Below the pieces are notes generated by a model that made no database searches, had not been told where the DNA came from, and saw nothing but the letters and a program-made list of their open reading frames with translations. The position numbers were made by a program, and so were the translations under genes. From Actinernus sp. WN-2022 (Eukaryota; Cnidaria; Anthozoa; Actiniaria; Actinernidae): a stretch of DNA of 64,000 nucleotides. The stretch covers positions 54,535,352 to 54,599,351 of the forward strand of contig JAOWCC010001634.1 of the NCBI GenBank assembly GCA_030867875.1, written 5' to 3'. How positions within the stretch are numbered: the first letter of the stretch is position 1; each line of letters starts with the position of its first letter. This document shows, in pieces, positions 1 to 12,240 of this stretch.

Positions 1-429
1 ACAAAATTACTGGCGGCTGCCATTTTTGTGGTTTTTGTGGGCCATGTACATGCATTTCAACGGGAGTTGCCATGGCAAAATAATCCGTTTTCAGATCATC
101 GTTTCTTTGGGCGCCACAAAATCCGTATGATCCAGAGCATGAATCCAATTTTGGATTCTCCCAAAGAAACGCACCCTCAGTTCCCGCACCCCAGTGTTGT
201 TGTGTCAAAATCCAGACAGACATTGTGTGCACGGCTGAGAGAATTCAATTCAAGTGCGATCTTGCAGAATCATAGCGTTTCTTGAAAACATAAGGCAACA
301 TTCTAGTAAGTAGGAATTCCCAAGTGGAGATTGTTACTAGTGAGTGCATTACAAAATATCTAAACCTTGTTCAGTCGTAATTGTCCTCGTATCATATATG
401 CGAAATGTACTTCTAAAGCTGTAGTGTAA
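1..429. other. No gene seen; unassigned flank
   Basis: Six-frame reading shows only a short open frame (28-285) without any recognisable motif. No repeat, RNA or promoter signal stands out before the miniature element that starts at 430. Confidence 0.5.
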
Positions 430-1256
430 TGCATCAATCAGCGGCTTCCCCCTGGGGCCGACCCCCGGGGACCCTGGGGAATTTGTCCAAACGCCCATTC
501 AAACCTCATCTAATCCCCCTGGGTATGGGGCAGGAGAATTTTGACAAATCCCCTCCCTCTGGGACAAATACAATGGGTCCCTGTAATATACGTTAACAAA
601 TATCAGTTACATATCACCTATAGATCTTTGCAGTAGTAGCACACAAATGATGGCAGTTGCTCGCCCCTCTTCTTGCTAATCTTTACACAGGGGCCATGGT
701 ACCAGATGAAGCAGCTGGGCCCTCGTTTGTCACACTGGATCGTGAAACTATAGAAGATCACAATGACCTTTTAATGTATATAATGTTACACGTTGATGCA
801 AAATGCAGTAATAGATATTTATGTTTTAAAAGACCATTTTCGGACAGTTTTAATACCCTACTTCTGGACCTCTACAAAAACACCACGTCTCATCATCATC
901 ATGCTGCTCGTCTGGCACGGCAGTCTTGGCTCTTGCTTCTTTGTAAGGAATAGAAAAGAAATCAATCGACGCTAGTGTTTTAAAAGACAACTGAAATACT
1001 GTGTGATTGTTGTACAGACCTTGTCATTTGAAATCTTAAATCTACAAAAATCTACGGGAATAACGGATTGGGTAAACCGCTGACCTGATATTACAAATCC
1101 CCAGGGTCCGTCCCCTGGGTTAAACCACCGGTAGCAAAAGTGTTGTTTTCTCCCACACCCACGGGCAACATGGAGCTGACAAATCGTGACAAATGCCCCT
1201 GAGTTCCCGTGGGTTCCCCGGGGGTCGGACCCAGGGGGAAGCCGCTGATTGATGCA
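430..1256. mobile_element. Miniature element with GC-rich inverted ends and TAA duplication (PIF/Harbinger-like)
   Basis: The ends are inverted copies of each other: the left end reads TGCATCAATCAGCGGCTTCC and the right end is its reverse complement, continuing imperfectly for about 50 bp through a C/G-rich stretch. The trinucleotide TAA flanks both sides (427-429 and 1,257-1,259), which fits the TWA duplication of PIF/Harbinger elements. The 827-bp body has no transposase; the open frame at 657-953 resembles nothing I know. It is therefore non-autonomous. Family assignment rests on the duplication length only. Confidence 0.65.
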
Positions 1257-1489
1257 TAACCATAAGTAAAGTAAAATGTTTCTTTAAGTTCGCTAAAGTT
1301 GGGGTGCGGATTTTAAGAGGTATATTTCCTGTAAGTTTTCAAATTGATCTCTAGATAAGATCGCAAGCCTAAAGTGGGGGTGCGGCTTATATGCGGGGTG
1401 CGGCTTATTACGGTACCTTGTATATTCTTTTCTTGATTATAACCACCGTATAACTGCTTTTTATTTAACTTATGACAAGTATGGATCCA

Positions 1490-1856
1490 AGTATTCGCAA
1501 AACAGTCCGAAATTCAACTCATAGTATACAGCCGATTCCAAGAGTCAATAAACCAGCTTTATTACGTAAAATGCTCTTTTCGACTGTTTTTCCCTGTGGT
1601 AACATGATGGTACTGTACGTGTATATTCTTACAAACTCGTCAGCACTATAATATATGACAGGCACCAAACATGACAGATATATATACATGTCCAATAAAA
1701 ATGCAGACAATAGTAAGCAATCAAATCAGTTTCTCGAAATACAGGAGCAAGTAACAACATTTGGCCATTAGAGCTGCATTATATATCTGTCACGTAATAT
1801 TGTCATGTTTGGTGCCTCGTAATAAGTTATTTAAAACAATATTTTGCGAATACATA
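1490..1856. repeat. Imperfect inverted repeat, miniature-element-like
   Basis: GTATTCGCAAAA near 1,490 is matched by TTTTGCGAATAC near 1,845. Inside, AGGCACCAAACATGACA (1,660-1,676) is matched inverted by 1,801-1,817. The arms are interrupted and unequal, so this is a decayed foldback or miniature element rather than a clean one. No gene is visible between 1,257 and 2,067. Confidence 0.35.
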
Positions 1857-2094
1857 GGCCGCCATTAGACACAGGAAACTCACAGATTAGCATACGATCT
1901 CGACCACTTTGAGGCGTTGTAATTTTTAATTTATGTTCTGCCACTGGTAATTGAAATATTAGCAACCACCTCAAAAGTGGTGCAGGTCCCGCACTAGAGG
2001 TGGAGCTGGTTTCAGCATGATTTCCGAAAATACTTTATATTAACTCAGTTATATTTGGTATGATAGGTTGAAAAAGTCTAGCATACAAGTCAAT

Positions 2095-5000
2095 ATGGAG
2101 GAAGAGTGCTACTTTGATTGGAAGTTTGAATGCAAAAATTCAAAGAAGAAAGAAGGGTTGATCAATGCTAGAGCTAAAAGGATAGAGAACATCATTAGAT
2201 GTAGCAAACTGTATAGGGATGACATTCATGATAAACTTCAGTCACAATATGATAATGATAAAAATCTTAATCTGAATGTCCACAAGACGTGTGTTGAAAA
2301 GTATCTTCACCCAAAGGAGGTTGAAAGATCGCTGAAGCGTCGGAAACAGGATGGTGATGCAGGATCAGCAGTTGCACCACCAAAAAGATCAAGACGCTCT
2401 GATGTGACCAGTTTCCAATTTCTACAGCACTGCATCTTCTGTGGGGAAGATTGCAAAGTTGTTAGGGATCCAAAAAATCCATCAAGATGGAGACCAGCCT
2501 ATATCTGCAGACAAATAGGAAGGTCAGGGAGCAGAAAGTCCTTCAAAGAAGAAATCCTTAACAAATGCGATGAAAGACATGATGAATGGGCATCTAAAGT
2601 TAAATTGATGGTTGGTGGAGCTGTTAGTGATTTGCATGCTGCCGATGCTCGCTATCATGTTGACTGTCGTTCCGCATTTCTGTCTCAAAAATCCATACGT
2701 GCCAGTGCTGCAAAGGTAGCACAGGCAGGTGCTGACGAACAGGATGAAGCTTTGCAAGCTGTTATCCAGGTTTTAAATGAAGACCTTTCACGAATCTGGA
2801 ATTCCATTGATCTCTACAATTTGTACGTAGAAAATGGAGGAATTGTTCTCTCTCGCCGACTGCTCATCACCCGACTCTCAGACCATTTTCATGAAGACCT
2901 TTTACTTCTTTCTTCCCCAGGCATAGCAACAATTGTGACATTTCAAAGCCGGGCAGCTAAGATTCTAAACATCATTACAGATCCAGAAGACGATGATACA
3001 GAAAATGCACTGAACAAAGTAAAAAAAAAGATTTGCAAGGAAATCACTGAAATCGTTCCTGATAGAAAGAACTACAATTCAAGGCTGAATCACGAAATTG
3101 TCTCAGAATCTGTGAGCAGCACTGTTCTAGATCTCCTTGCTCGTTTGTAGATCTGTTCTAGATCTCCAACTCAATTGCAGATTAGCCTGGCTGTGCTTCT
3201 AAGGGATTCAAAGGAATTGGTAAACAACATGCACGACTTTGGTGTCACATGTTCATATGATGAGTTACTGCGGTTCAAGAAATCTGCTGCCGTAGCTGCA
3301 TCAAAAAATACCAAACTGACAGGAATTTCAGATGCAGCTAATGGTGTCATTCAAATTGTGGCAGACAATTTTGATGCAGATATCTCCTCCCAGAATGGTA
3401 AATTATCAACCCATTCCTTAGCTGTTCTCATGACCCAACCAGATGTTGATACACAAGAACATGAAGAGACCATACCACGACTTAACAAGACAGACATGAC
3501 AGAGGAGATAGAGTATGAGCTTGATATTGTAAGGTATAATGGGCCTAAGAAACCAGAAATGCCAAATAAAGCTGTAAACAAGGTGGTGCTTCCCCTCAGA
3601 CTTCTTGCCCAAATGGTGAAGTCACATCAGATTGCAAATGAGACTGATTTCGCTTTCCTAACTGATGTTGTGATGACTGATGATTGCCCTGAGTTCAATG
3701 GGTACAATACTCACCTCAGTCGTCTGCATGGACACATCCCTCAACCTAAAACGAAAGCAGTCTATCTGCCACTGATAGATATGCCACCAGCAGATCCTGA
3801 TACTATCATGACTGTCATGACCAAAGCACAGAACTTGACTGAAGAAACTGGGCAGAGCTTCACACTGTTCACAGCTGATCTCCAACTTTACAGGATTGTA
3901 TTGGAGGTTCAGTGGGTGTACCCAAATCGCTTTCCTAATTTAATTGCCAGGCTAGGAGGGATGCACATGCTGATGAGCTTTGTGGGAGCAGTTGGGACAT
4001 TGATGGCAGAGTCCGGCCTGGCAGAAATCCTCGGATCTGTATTTGGAGGTGTGGCTAAAATGCTAACGGGAACGAAATTTCCAATGAACATGAGAGCCAT
4101 GCGCATGGTAACTGAGGAGTTACTCAGAGATGTGTTGGAACAAAATCACTTAAAATGCCATGATGATCTCATGACTGTCTTGGAGCAATTGGCAAGCAAA
4201 AGTCGCACCACGAAGCTTTGGGTGAATGTCTTAATAAAGCCAGTGTTCATAATGATGGTATACGTGAGAGCAGAAAGAGAAGGCGATTGGCCACTTCATC
4301 TGCAGGCAGTTAAACTCATGTAGCCATAGTTTTTTGCATCTGGACACGTTAACTATGCAAGGTATGGTCTTTATTACCTGAGAAGCATGGAAGCACGTCC
4401 GGAAGCCGTGGTACGTCATTTCATGAAGGGCTCTCATGTTATGAGTCACATCGCAGGAATATGGAACGGAATATGGAGTGACATGTTCATTGAGACCACC
4501 TTTATGAGGAACGGACATGGCAAGGCAGGGATCATAGGAATCACTCTCAAGCCTCAGACCCTTAAGACCTGGGCACTCAGCCTCCATGTCTGTGGTCAAC
4601 TGGTCACAGATGTATCCAACATGAGAGAGTCGGAAAGGATATCCACTCCTCAAAGAAGTCACAAAGAAGAGACCAATGCAAGAACTGCTGCAGAAAAACT
4701 TGACAGAAAAGGCCTTCGAAGGAAATTGGACATGAGCATAAATCCACTGGCACCAGAGCAACACACAGAGTGCATCATTAATGTGGTTACTGGAAGGGTT
4801 GGGCCACCATCACTTAACGTCGACAGAGCAATTGATATTGGTACTGGGCAAATGAAGGTCTTTGAAAGTAAATGGCCTCAAGGATTCTATGATACAATCC
4901 AGATGAAAATTGTAACCATGGCAGTGACGAAAAAGTCAGTTCAAGTAGGTGACAGTAAGATATATGATACCAACTTGATATATTCTAGAGTCATAGGACT

Positions 5001-6495
5001 GCAAGCCAGTTCGAGAGATGTAAACATCAATGCAGTTCTGTCATGTGAATTATCTCCAGTCCCCACATCACTCTTTGCTGATTCAGGAGAAATGCGAATC
5101 TCCAAGTCAAAGTCAGTGTTGAAGAATCAGACAAAGGTTGATGTATCAGCCAGACATACTACACAAGAGGTGACATGCACAGTTATCGATGGTTGTGCTC
5201 TCCCGTAGATACCTCACTGGCCAGCATCCAGTCCAAGTCAGCAGCCTTTGGTGATGGACTATGTGAACAAGTTCAAGGATAAACTAGAACAGAGGCTAAA
5301 ATCTGGTGATGTGTACTTGGTGTTTGATCGTTATGAGGATTACAGCACAAAGTGTTCAGCAAGAGTCTCCAGAAGTTCAGCAGGATGCAGAGTATTGCAG
5401 CTGTGTCCCATTACACCCCTGCCATCCCAAAAGCTTACTCTAACTGTCACGAAGAACAAGAAACAATTGATAGATATCATATGCAAAGATATTGAACAGG
5501 ACATAGATTTTGTCAAGAAGAATACAGAGAAGCACAAGTTAGTGATAACAGGGCAAGAGCCAACACCTGTAGAAATAAGTTGTGGTGGTGTGCTAATACA
5601 GAGAAATGATATGGCAACGACTCATGAGGAGGCTGACAATATCATTGTGCAGCAGGCCATACGAATTGCAGTTGATGAACAGAAACCTGTCACTGTTCTG
5701 GCAGATGACACTGATGTGTATGCACTCCTGCTTTACCATTATTTAGAGCAAGGTTTAAAGATCCCAATGGTAATGGAATCTCCTATAAAGGAAAGAACTG
5801 TTATTGATATCCGTGCCACTGTTGACAAATACCAAAGCATTATCCCAGCGATGCTAGCAGGTCATGCTCTCACTGGCTGTGATACAGTTGCAGCATGCTT
5901 TGGTATAGGAAAAGGGAAAATGTTGAAAGTACTGAAAACTGATCTCCCTCTGGATCTATTAGGCAATGCTGATGCTGCTTGGCCTGAGGTGATGGAACAG
6001 GCAACCAAATTCATGGCTGCATGTTATGGACAGCCAAAGTCTAACTCAATGTCGGATGCAAGGATAAGTGCATGGTGTTCAAAAACTGGGAAACGAGGAG
6101 CGACGAATACTCCTACGCTATGCTCCCTTCCGCCGACTACAGAGGCATTTACTGAGAATGTAAAGCGTGCACATATGCAAACGTGCATATGGAAGTCTGC
6201 TGTAGAACTGGATCCACCCCAATTTGAGCCCACAGACTATGGATGGATTAAAGAGGAGTGTACAAAGTCATTGCTACCTTCAACGGTACCTTCAAATGTT
6301 CGCCTAGCACCTGATAATATATTAAAGTTAGTCAGGTATACATGTTCAAGTGCAAGTCCATGCAAATCTTCAAGATGCGGATGTAACAGTGCAAAACTGG
6401 CATGCACAGTTTTTTGCTCTTGTCATGCTTCAGTTGAATGTTGTAACGAACAAACAAGTGTATTAGACGAGGAGGATGAAGACATAACAATCTGA
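2095..6495 (+). pseudogene. Multi-domain PIN/XPG-like nuclease plus CXC-domain protein, broken by four TAG codons
   Basis: One reading frame runs from the first ATG at 2,095 to TGA at 6,493 and is interrupted only by TAG at 3,148, 4,321, 4,327 and 5,206. The order of parts is: a Cys-rich segment (CIFCGEDC near 2,430, then DARYHVDC near 2,650); a long central region with no recognised domain; a C-terminal PIN/XPG-like nuclease with HEEADNII, LADDTDVYALLL and GCDTVAACFGIGKGK (about 5,620-5,930), whose acidic residues match that fold; and a Cys cluster (about 6,340-6,450) like a tesmin/CXC domain. I know relatives only as uncharacterised, multi-copy proteins of cnidarians and other animals, which suggests a mobile-element gene. 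Near 3,150 a 31-bp imperfect tandem duplication replaces expected sequence, supporting decay. The open frame continues upstream to 2,068 without an ATG, so a 5' exon may be missing. Function unproven. Confidence 0.7.
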
Positions 6496-6833
6496 AGAAT
6501 ACGATTCAGCAATACTCGAGTATATCTGTGAGTACAGTTGGTTTCTGTGCCGAGTAGTTGCACCTATTTCAAAAAACGCTGTCGATTGGAAAGGGGAAAT
6601 CTGAGACCAAGAAGGATACTGCAGTTAATGTATAACAGCGAAAAACTTTCTGAAAGAAAAACTATATATATATATATGTGTGTGTAGTTGTATATTTCTG
6701 TCTTCATATTCTACATATTCTACATATATTATATGACCTATACAACTGCCTGTGACTAATCCTGGTGGATCCTTCTACAGGAAGTCCGCCATTTGTCCTT
6801 CACCGTATTCATCATATTCTACTTACATGTATA

Positions 6834-7090
6834 TACACCTATTTTAAAAAAGGTTGTCACGGACGTGCGACGAGCGACAAACGACATAGGATTGTCATTA
6901 TAACTGGCAGCAGCTATGCGGAATGGAATACGGTGCAATTCGAAAATCCATTCCAAGGAACCATTATTATTATTCTCCAAAAACAAACGAATTCACCAGA
7001 CTTTTAGCAACAAACATAATCCATTTCGGTCTGCGTGTGTTGCTCGTCGCTTGTCGTTTGTCTGAGACTACCTTTTTTTAAACAGGTGTA
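6834..7090. mobile_element. Miniature inverted-repeat element
   Basis: The left end TACACCTATTTTAAAAAAGG is mirrored at the right by CCTTTTTTTAAACAGGTGTA. The inner arms carry related CGACGAGCGACAAACGAC-type words in both orientations. The element is 257 bp and has no coding capacity. I cannot define its target duplication. Outside it, 6,496-6,833 and 7,091-7,544 hold no gene that I recognise, only AT-rich DNA with a short TATATA and TGTG tract near 6,665. Confidence 0.55.
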
Positions 7091-7544
7091 TGTTATTTAC
7101 CGGTCGGTTCGTAGAAAACTTACATATATTATGCTAGTTCTAATTATTTTAAATTGCCCAATAGTGAAAGAGTGCCAGCAAAATAATTGTTCAAATTGGT
7201 TGTCTGCCCATCTTGGTTATACCATAATAGTTTCTACCCATAATTCCTTGTAATTAACTTAGATAACTAAAATAATCACCAAAAAATAAATTGTTTATTT
7301 TATTTCATCTCCACTATTGTTATAATAATCGACAAATACAATTTTAAAATGGTTTAAAGGTGATAGCTAATCCCAGCCTCGTTTCCATGCAAACTGAGAT
7401 GATTGATTTTCTTCATTTTGCTCTAAGCTAATTATCTCAAATTGCTCAATGCTGACAGAGAGCCAGTAAAATATTTTTTTCAAATTGGTTGTCTGGACAA
7501 GCAAAATCCACTGAGAAAAAAAACTTAAGACGCCAAAACAAGGT

Positions 7545-8315
7545 TTAGCCTCTTGGCTGCCGGACTATAAGTTTATTGAAAAGAGGAACGGGTCGTGCGC
7601 GGTTATCTGCATTCAAAATTACTCTTGCAGCACGTTTTTGTAATTTAAGAATAGAATCTAAATTAGATCTACAACACAAAGTCCAAACAGAGCTACCGTA
7701 CATTAATACCGGTTTAATTGTTGCGGTATAAAAGTTCACTCTTTCCTCGTGTGGGAGGAAGTTCTTAATTCTTTTGAGTAGCCCTATCCTTTTTGAGAGT
7801 TTCTTCCCCAAACTTTCCACGAGGTCGTCGAATGTTAGTTCTTGGTCAAGAGTGACTCCAAGAAGCTTTTGAGACTTGACCTGAGAGATAGGCGTGTCTG
7901 GACCAGGCAGCGTGATGTTAATTTTCTGGTTGACGGGTGGCATCTTCGATCGAATCCGCTTGCTGCCAAACAATACAGATTTAGTCTTAGATTGGTTAAT
8001 GGACAATCTGTTCTCTGAAGTCCAGTTTGTGATAGATTCCATGGCCAAGTTCATAGTTGAACTTAGCTCTGAAAACCTAGACCAATCCGCAGCGGCAGTA
8101 ATAGTGGTATCATCAGCGTAAATATCAGTAGTTACTTCCCCGGACTCAAGGGGCAAGTCGTTAATAAACACAAGAAATAGCAACGGCCCAAGCACAGACA
8201 CTGAGGGACCCCAGCGACTAGAGGTAGCATTGGAGAAGAGTATCCCCCCATACAAACATATTGTTGTCTCTCTTGAAGATAAGAAGCGAACCAGGACACG
8301 GCTTAGTTTTATCCG
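7545..8315 (-). pseudogene. 5'-truncated non-LTR retrotransposon: reverse transcriptase C-terminal part
   Basis: The minus strand encodes the end of a reverse transcriptase: LGPLLFLVFINDLP, then IYADDT (the catalytic YADD box), a KTKSVLFG segment, the LLGVTLD region and the terminal LQKRAARVIL thumb. Upstream, WFASYLQERQQYV is readable in another frame near 8,300, so there is at least one frameshift at the GVPQGS-type box. The order and spacing fit CR1/Jockey/L2-type LINEs. Endonuclease and ORF1 are absent, as in a dead 5'-truncated copy. Confidence 0.85.
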
Positions 8316-8487
8316 TAGTTTTTATCATATTTGCTACCTATATGTAAAGTTATATTTTATTCTTAAATTAGTAGTTGAGGGCCACAAGTTTGTAAGCTTT
8401 GCTTTTGGGTGTTACCCTCTTTAAATAAAGAATATTATTATTATTATTCAACCTTTTAGTCATAATAATAATAATAATAATAATAAA
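8316..8487 (+). repeat. Probable LINE/SINE 3' tail with ATT repeats
   Basis: A short segment ending TTTAAATAAAGAATATTATTATTATT resembles the 3' tails of CR1/L2-like retroelements, whose tails are short tandem repeats. A second inverse run of AAT triplets follows at 8,465-8,486. No reading frame is present. Confidence 0.4.
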
Positions 8488-8582
8488 ATAACAAGAGGCT
8501 GGGTACAGCCTTAACTCGGCCGGCTGTATACACATAAGCGTCACCATTTTTTCATGACAAGCTTAGCTCGACTCAAAAAGTG

Positions 8583-8631
8583 GACTCCCTGCCGATTAGG
8601 TACATTTGGTGAACCTAATCGGCAGGGAGTC
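8583..8631. other. Perfect 19-bp hairpin with 11-nt loop
   Basis: GACTCCCTGCCGATTAGGT (8,583-8,601) is followed by an 11-nt loop and by its exact reverse complement (8,613-8,631). It could be a tiny palindromic element or a small-RNA precursor. Pairing stops sharply outside the arms. Confidence 0.6.
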
Positions 8632-9936
8632 AGTTCAGAGAAAACAAAGGAGAATGTAACCTGAATACAGGCATATGTGGTTTTAGTGGAGATGTGGTAA
8701 TTGCCTAAATGTCACCACTTGGTGGCGCTAATAAGTTGAGCCTTTCCCGCTGCGCAATATTTCTAGTGTTAAAACCTATTAGCTATTAAAACTGTATGAA
8801 GATGCAATACAATAAGGCCGCATTTCTGTCGGAAAATGTTAACGTAAGAAAGTCTTATAATTAAATGTAATTTGAAATCCAACATGATTTAACTAAGTTC
8901 CTTACGAAAACGAATTTCCAGTTTGGCTCCTGCCACGGATTTTGCCCTAACACTGTATTGCAAAAAAAAGGGTTTCAGTGAGCCCGTAGTCACGGCCTTG
9001 TTTCCAGAGCGTGACTGAGTTATTCCGGAGTATAATCCCGAATCCGTCATCAGAGAAAACCAAAACAAACAGCAAAGACTAGGGCCCGTAAAAGGGCCTT
9101 AAAAACAGCTAATAAATCTTCTTTTCTATCTAATGGCACGATCTGAGCGAACTCTAAAGAAAAACGTGATCTTTACCGATTTATTCGAGGCAAGATATGC
9201 AAACCTCTTTGAAGGACTCTTTATTGACAAGAAATAGACAGTGTCCATTCAACGGGAAAATAGCAAGGAAAAAATGCAATATTTCCTCGAAGGGCGCGTA
9301 ATCTAACTTTCACTTTCCGAAGGATGCGCTTAATCTTCGATGGGCGCTTATTGGAGTGAGAGCGCCTTACGGGAATTGGACGCGCAATTGTGCAATACCG
9401 TACTGATCAGGGTTGCCATAGGTCAGGGAAAAGTCAGGGAATTTTTTTTTTTCAAGGTCAGGGAAAAGTCAGGGAATTATAAATCTGGTTTTCTTGTCAA
9501 AGTCAATGAATTTTATTTTTAGGTTGCCACGACGGCCCCTCATGCCTCAAAGTGTCTGCGATTTGATAATAACGAATGAAAAGTCCGAAGACTACAGCAA
9601 AGCTGATATACAACGTAAAAATCTAACACAAAGCACTACGGTTAGCTAGGCCTGACACGAAAAGCGCTCGGACCAGATTGCAGCCATAGACAGCTGTTTC
9701 GTTTTTATTAGAACTCGTCAGTATGGCATAGCAAACAGTACGCAGGCTTCGGTACCACTGCACCATCGACCCGGGCTGAGCTAAAAAGCATCTAGTCAGT
9801 TCGAGCAACAGAAATGCTTGGTTATCGGGTCACACGTCATTACGTGTGGCGAAAAGCCAAAAACCAAGGAAATCTGAACTAAACGTGTCAGTGCCTTGCG
9901 AGAGATATAGTTATGCTGGCCAGACCAGCTTTATAA
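8632..9936. other. No gene seen
   Basis: No coding frame with recognisable content lies here. A short tandem word, GTCAGGGAAAAGTCAGGGAAT, is repeated in degenerate form around 9,420-9,480. Confidence 0.5.
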
Positions 9937-10261
9937 GGGACGGACCATTAGAAAAGTTATGGGGGGGGGGGGGGAGGGGGGGGAGGGAGGGGGGGGGGGG
10001 GTGGGGGAATTCCCCCAAAAAATCCATACGAGGGACAATTATCAAAAAAAATATTCATGCACAACCAGCAACACAGAAAAAAAATTCCTACATGGAGGGG
10101 GAGAGGCAAGGCAGAGGCCAGGGACTGCACAAATGTACAGGGATGCCATCAACTGAAAATGGTTTCCTTCTATCACTGTTTTCGTTGCAGCAACTCTTTT
10201 GTGAGAGGTACACATATGTATCCTTTGATTTATCCACTATTAAAAGCAGGAGAAATTTACA

Positions 10262-10262
<1 letters not shown>
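9937..10262 (+). mobile_element. Partial miniature element (one end) of the GGGACGGACC family
   Basis: It begins GGGACGGACCATTAGAAAAG directly after TAA, followed by an interrupted G tract, and then matches 54,198-54,470 nearly base for base. The second half of the element is missing; a tetranucleotide repeat and a LINE follow at the point where the complete copy continues. The open frames across it (for example 9,846-10,307) are by-products of the repeat. Confidence 0.75.

Positions 10263-10298
<36 letters not shown>
10263..10298. repeat. (ACTT)9 microsatellite
   Basis: Nine tandem ACTT units lie between the half miniature element and a minus-strand LINE. They may be the LINE's own 3' tail repeat (AAGT on its sense strand). 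Confidence 0.85.
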
Positions 10299-11050
10299 CG
10301 GCCATAATAGAAGATACAAAATAGAATAAAGTAAAATATACAACAAACAAAACATAGAGGCCAGGAGAACCAACACAACCAATTACGTTGGTTTCCTATG
10401 AAAAATATAATTACAATAAATGATCTAATTACAATACTTATTTCAACCTAAAAGCAGCATTTGAGAGGTGCGGTTAACTGTCTTGCCTGGTGAAATTTCA
10501 GACATATAGACTTCCAAGACATAGGGTTCTCGATGTCAAATACAGAAGTGATGGCAGACACGTTATATTTAAATAGTAATGATCTAAACTTAGGTAAAGA
10601 GATATATGAATTACGCAGTTCGTGTGGGAGTGTATTCCAAGTTCGGGAAGCTCTTATAAAGTAACTATTTTGGTAACACAGGGTCTTGACATTAGGAATC
10701 TGATAAGTAATAAGATTAAGTGAGTTGTCCATCGAACGTAGAGAGATGCTTAAATTCACCCTGTTTACAAGCTTTGGCAAAACATCTGGAGCTAAAGTTA
10801 CTAAACCGTGTTTCGCCTTATATAAGAAGATGAGGTCAAGGTATTCATACCAGTAACATAAAGGTAAAAGCTTTAGAGTTAAGAGTCTAGACTTGTAGGA
10901 GATGTCTGTTTGGAAGTGCAACAGGAGAATAAACTTAGTAGCCCTCCTTTGTGTTCTTTCTATATCCTTCGTCAGATCGACAGTTTGAGAGTTCCATACT
11001 TGTGAGGCATAGGCAAGGTTCGACCTAACCAGGGACAAGTACAGACATCG
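10299..11050 (-). pseudogene. 5'-truncated LINE: end of reverse transcriptase ORF
   Basis: The frame at 10,448-11,038 (minus strand) begins MSLVRSNLAYASQVWNSQ and contains IERTQRRATKFIL and RASRTWNTLPHELR, the conserved thumb and C-terminal signatures of CR1/Jockey-type reverse transcriptases. The catalytic YADD part is missing. Its 5' boundary abuts the Penelope fragment near 11,050 and its 3' end is at the ACTT repeat. Confidence 0.8.
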
Positions 11051-12240
11051 ACGGCGCTAGTACTTCGGAATGAAATGTGTATTGATTGAGGCCGTTAGTA
11101 ATGTAGGGACAAGTTGCACAATCTCGTACGCAGCGAAAGGAGCCTGGCGGAGCTTTAGATTGATTAGATGTGTTACGTGGTAGTTGTGATTTGACCAAAA
11201 GGTCACGAAGGTTAGAGCTACGTCGATATGCAACTAGAGGCAATTGCTTAAAGACATCTTTGCAGCGGTTGTAAGAAAATAGTATATTAGTGTGCTTCCG
11301 TACGATATTAGAGATGTGGGGAAGTGCTGGCTTATATGTAATAACAAAAGGTATACGGTGGGTAGAGTTTTGTGAGTTAGTAGTTTGTAGAGCGTCGTTG
11401 CGAGGAATGTTAGCAGCGCGTTCTCTTTGTTTATTAAGGAAGGTGCGGTTATAACCTCGTTTGTAAAGGTATGTTATTAATTCATTAGTACGAATTTTAA
11501 AGTTTCGTCGGTAGAACAGATGCGTCGGAGACGAAGAGCTAAACTGAAAGGAATGGCTCTTTTAGTGTGAAGGGGATGATTTAAGGAGGTGTTGCTGTTT
11601 ATCTGTAGGTTTAGTATATAAATCAGTCTCAATGTAGTTGTTATGTATTGATACGGTAACGTCGAGAAATGGAACGTGAGTTAATGAGTGAGAACTAGTA
11701 AATTTAATAGTAGGATGAATATTATTGAGATAATCGATGCATATTTTCAGATGGTCTTCCCCCTCAGTCCAGATCATGAAAATATCGTCGAGATATCTCC
11801 ACCAGGTGTGAGGTTTATAAGGGGCATTAGAGAGAGCGTTAGCTTCAAATTTACCGAGGAATAAGATAGCGAAAAAAGGAGTCATTCTGGTACCCATGGC
11901 TGTGCCATGTACCTGCATATAATGTTTACCATTAAAAGAAAAAAATATTCATAGTAAGGATCATACGTATTAAGTCACAAAGTGTTTCGGTGGGAATGAT
12001 AGGATTAGTACGAGTGCAAAGAAAATGATTACAAGCATTAATACATTCGTTATGTGGGATGTTAGTGTATAAAGATGAAACGTCAAGAGTAACCTGGATA
12101 AATTATTTTAAAGGTCAATTAACTAAGTGACATTGAATTCCAAACCGTTTGTGTTTATAAGCTAAAGTGGTTTCGTCTAACAGTCTGTGAGTTTGAGAAG
12201 CCGGCTTAAAAGAGATTTCTCATTAGGAATTGCACGTTTT
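11051..12240 (-). pseudogene. Penelope-like retroelement fragment (reverse transcriptase)
   Basis: On the minus strand the segments LDVSSLYTNIPHNECI (near 12,070), VHGTAMGTRMTPFFAILFLG (near 11,900), WRYLDDIFMIW (active site, near 11,790), FLDVTVSIHNNYIETDLYTK (near 11,650) and CVRDCATCPYITNG (near 11,120) follow each other in the order found in Penelope-like elements. They lie in different frames with stops, so the copy is dead. The last segment is the Cys motif that precedes the GIY-YIG endonuclease; that endonuclease is not present, because the copy is cut off by the adjoining LINE. Confidence 0.85.

Noticed and set aside
9846..10329. Gly-rich reading frames
   Set aside because: They are encoded by the G tract of a miniature element and by the ACTT microsatellite.
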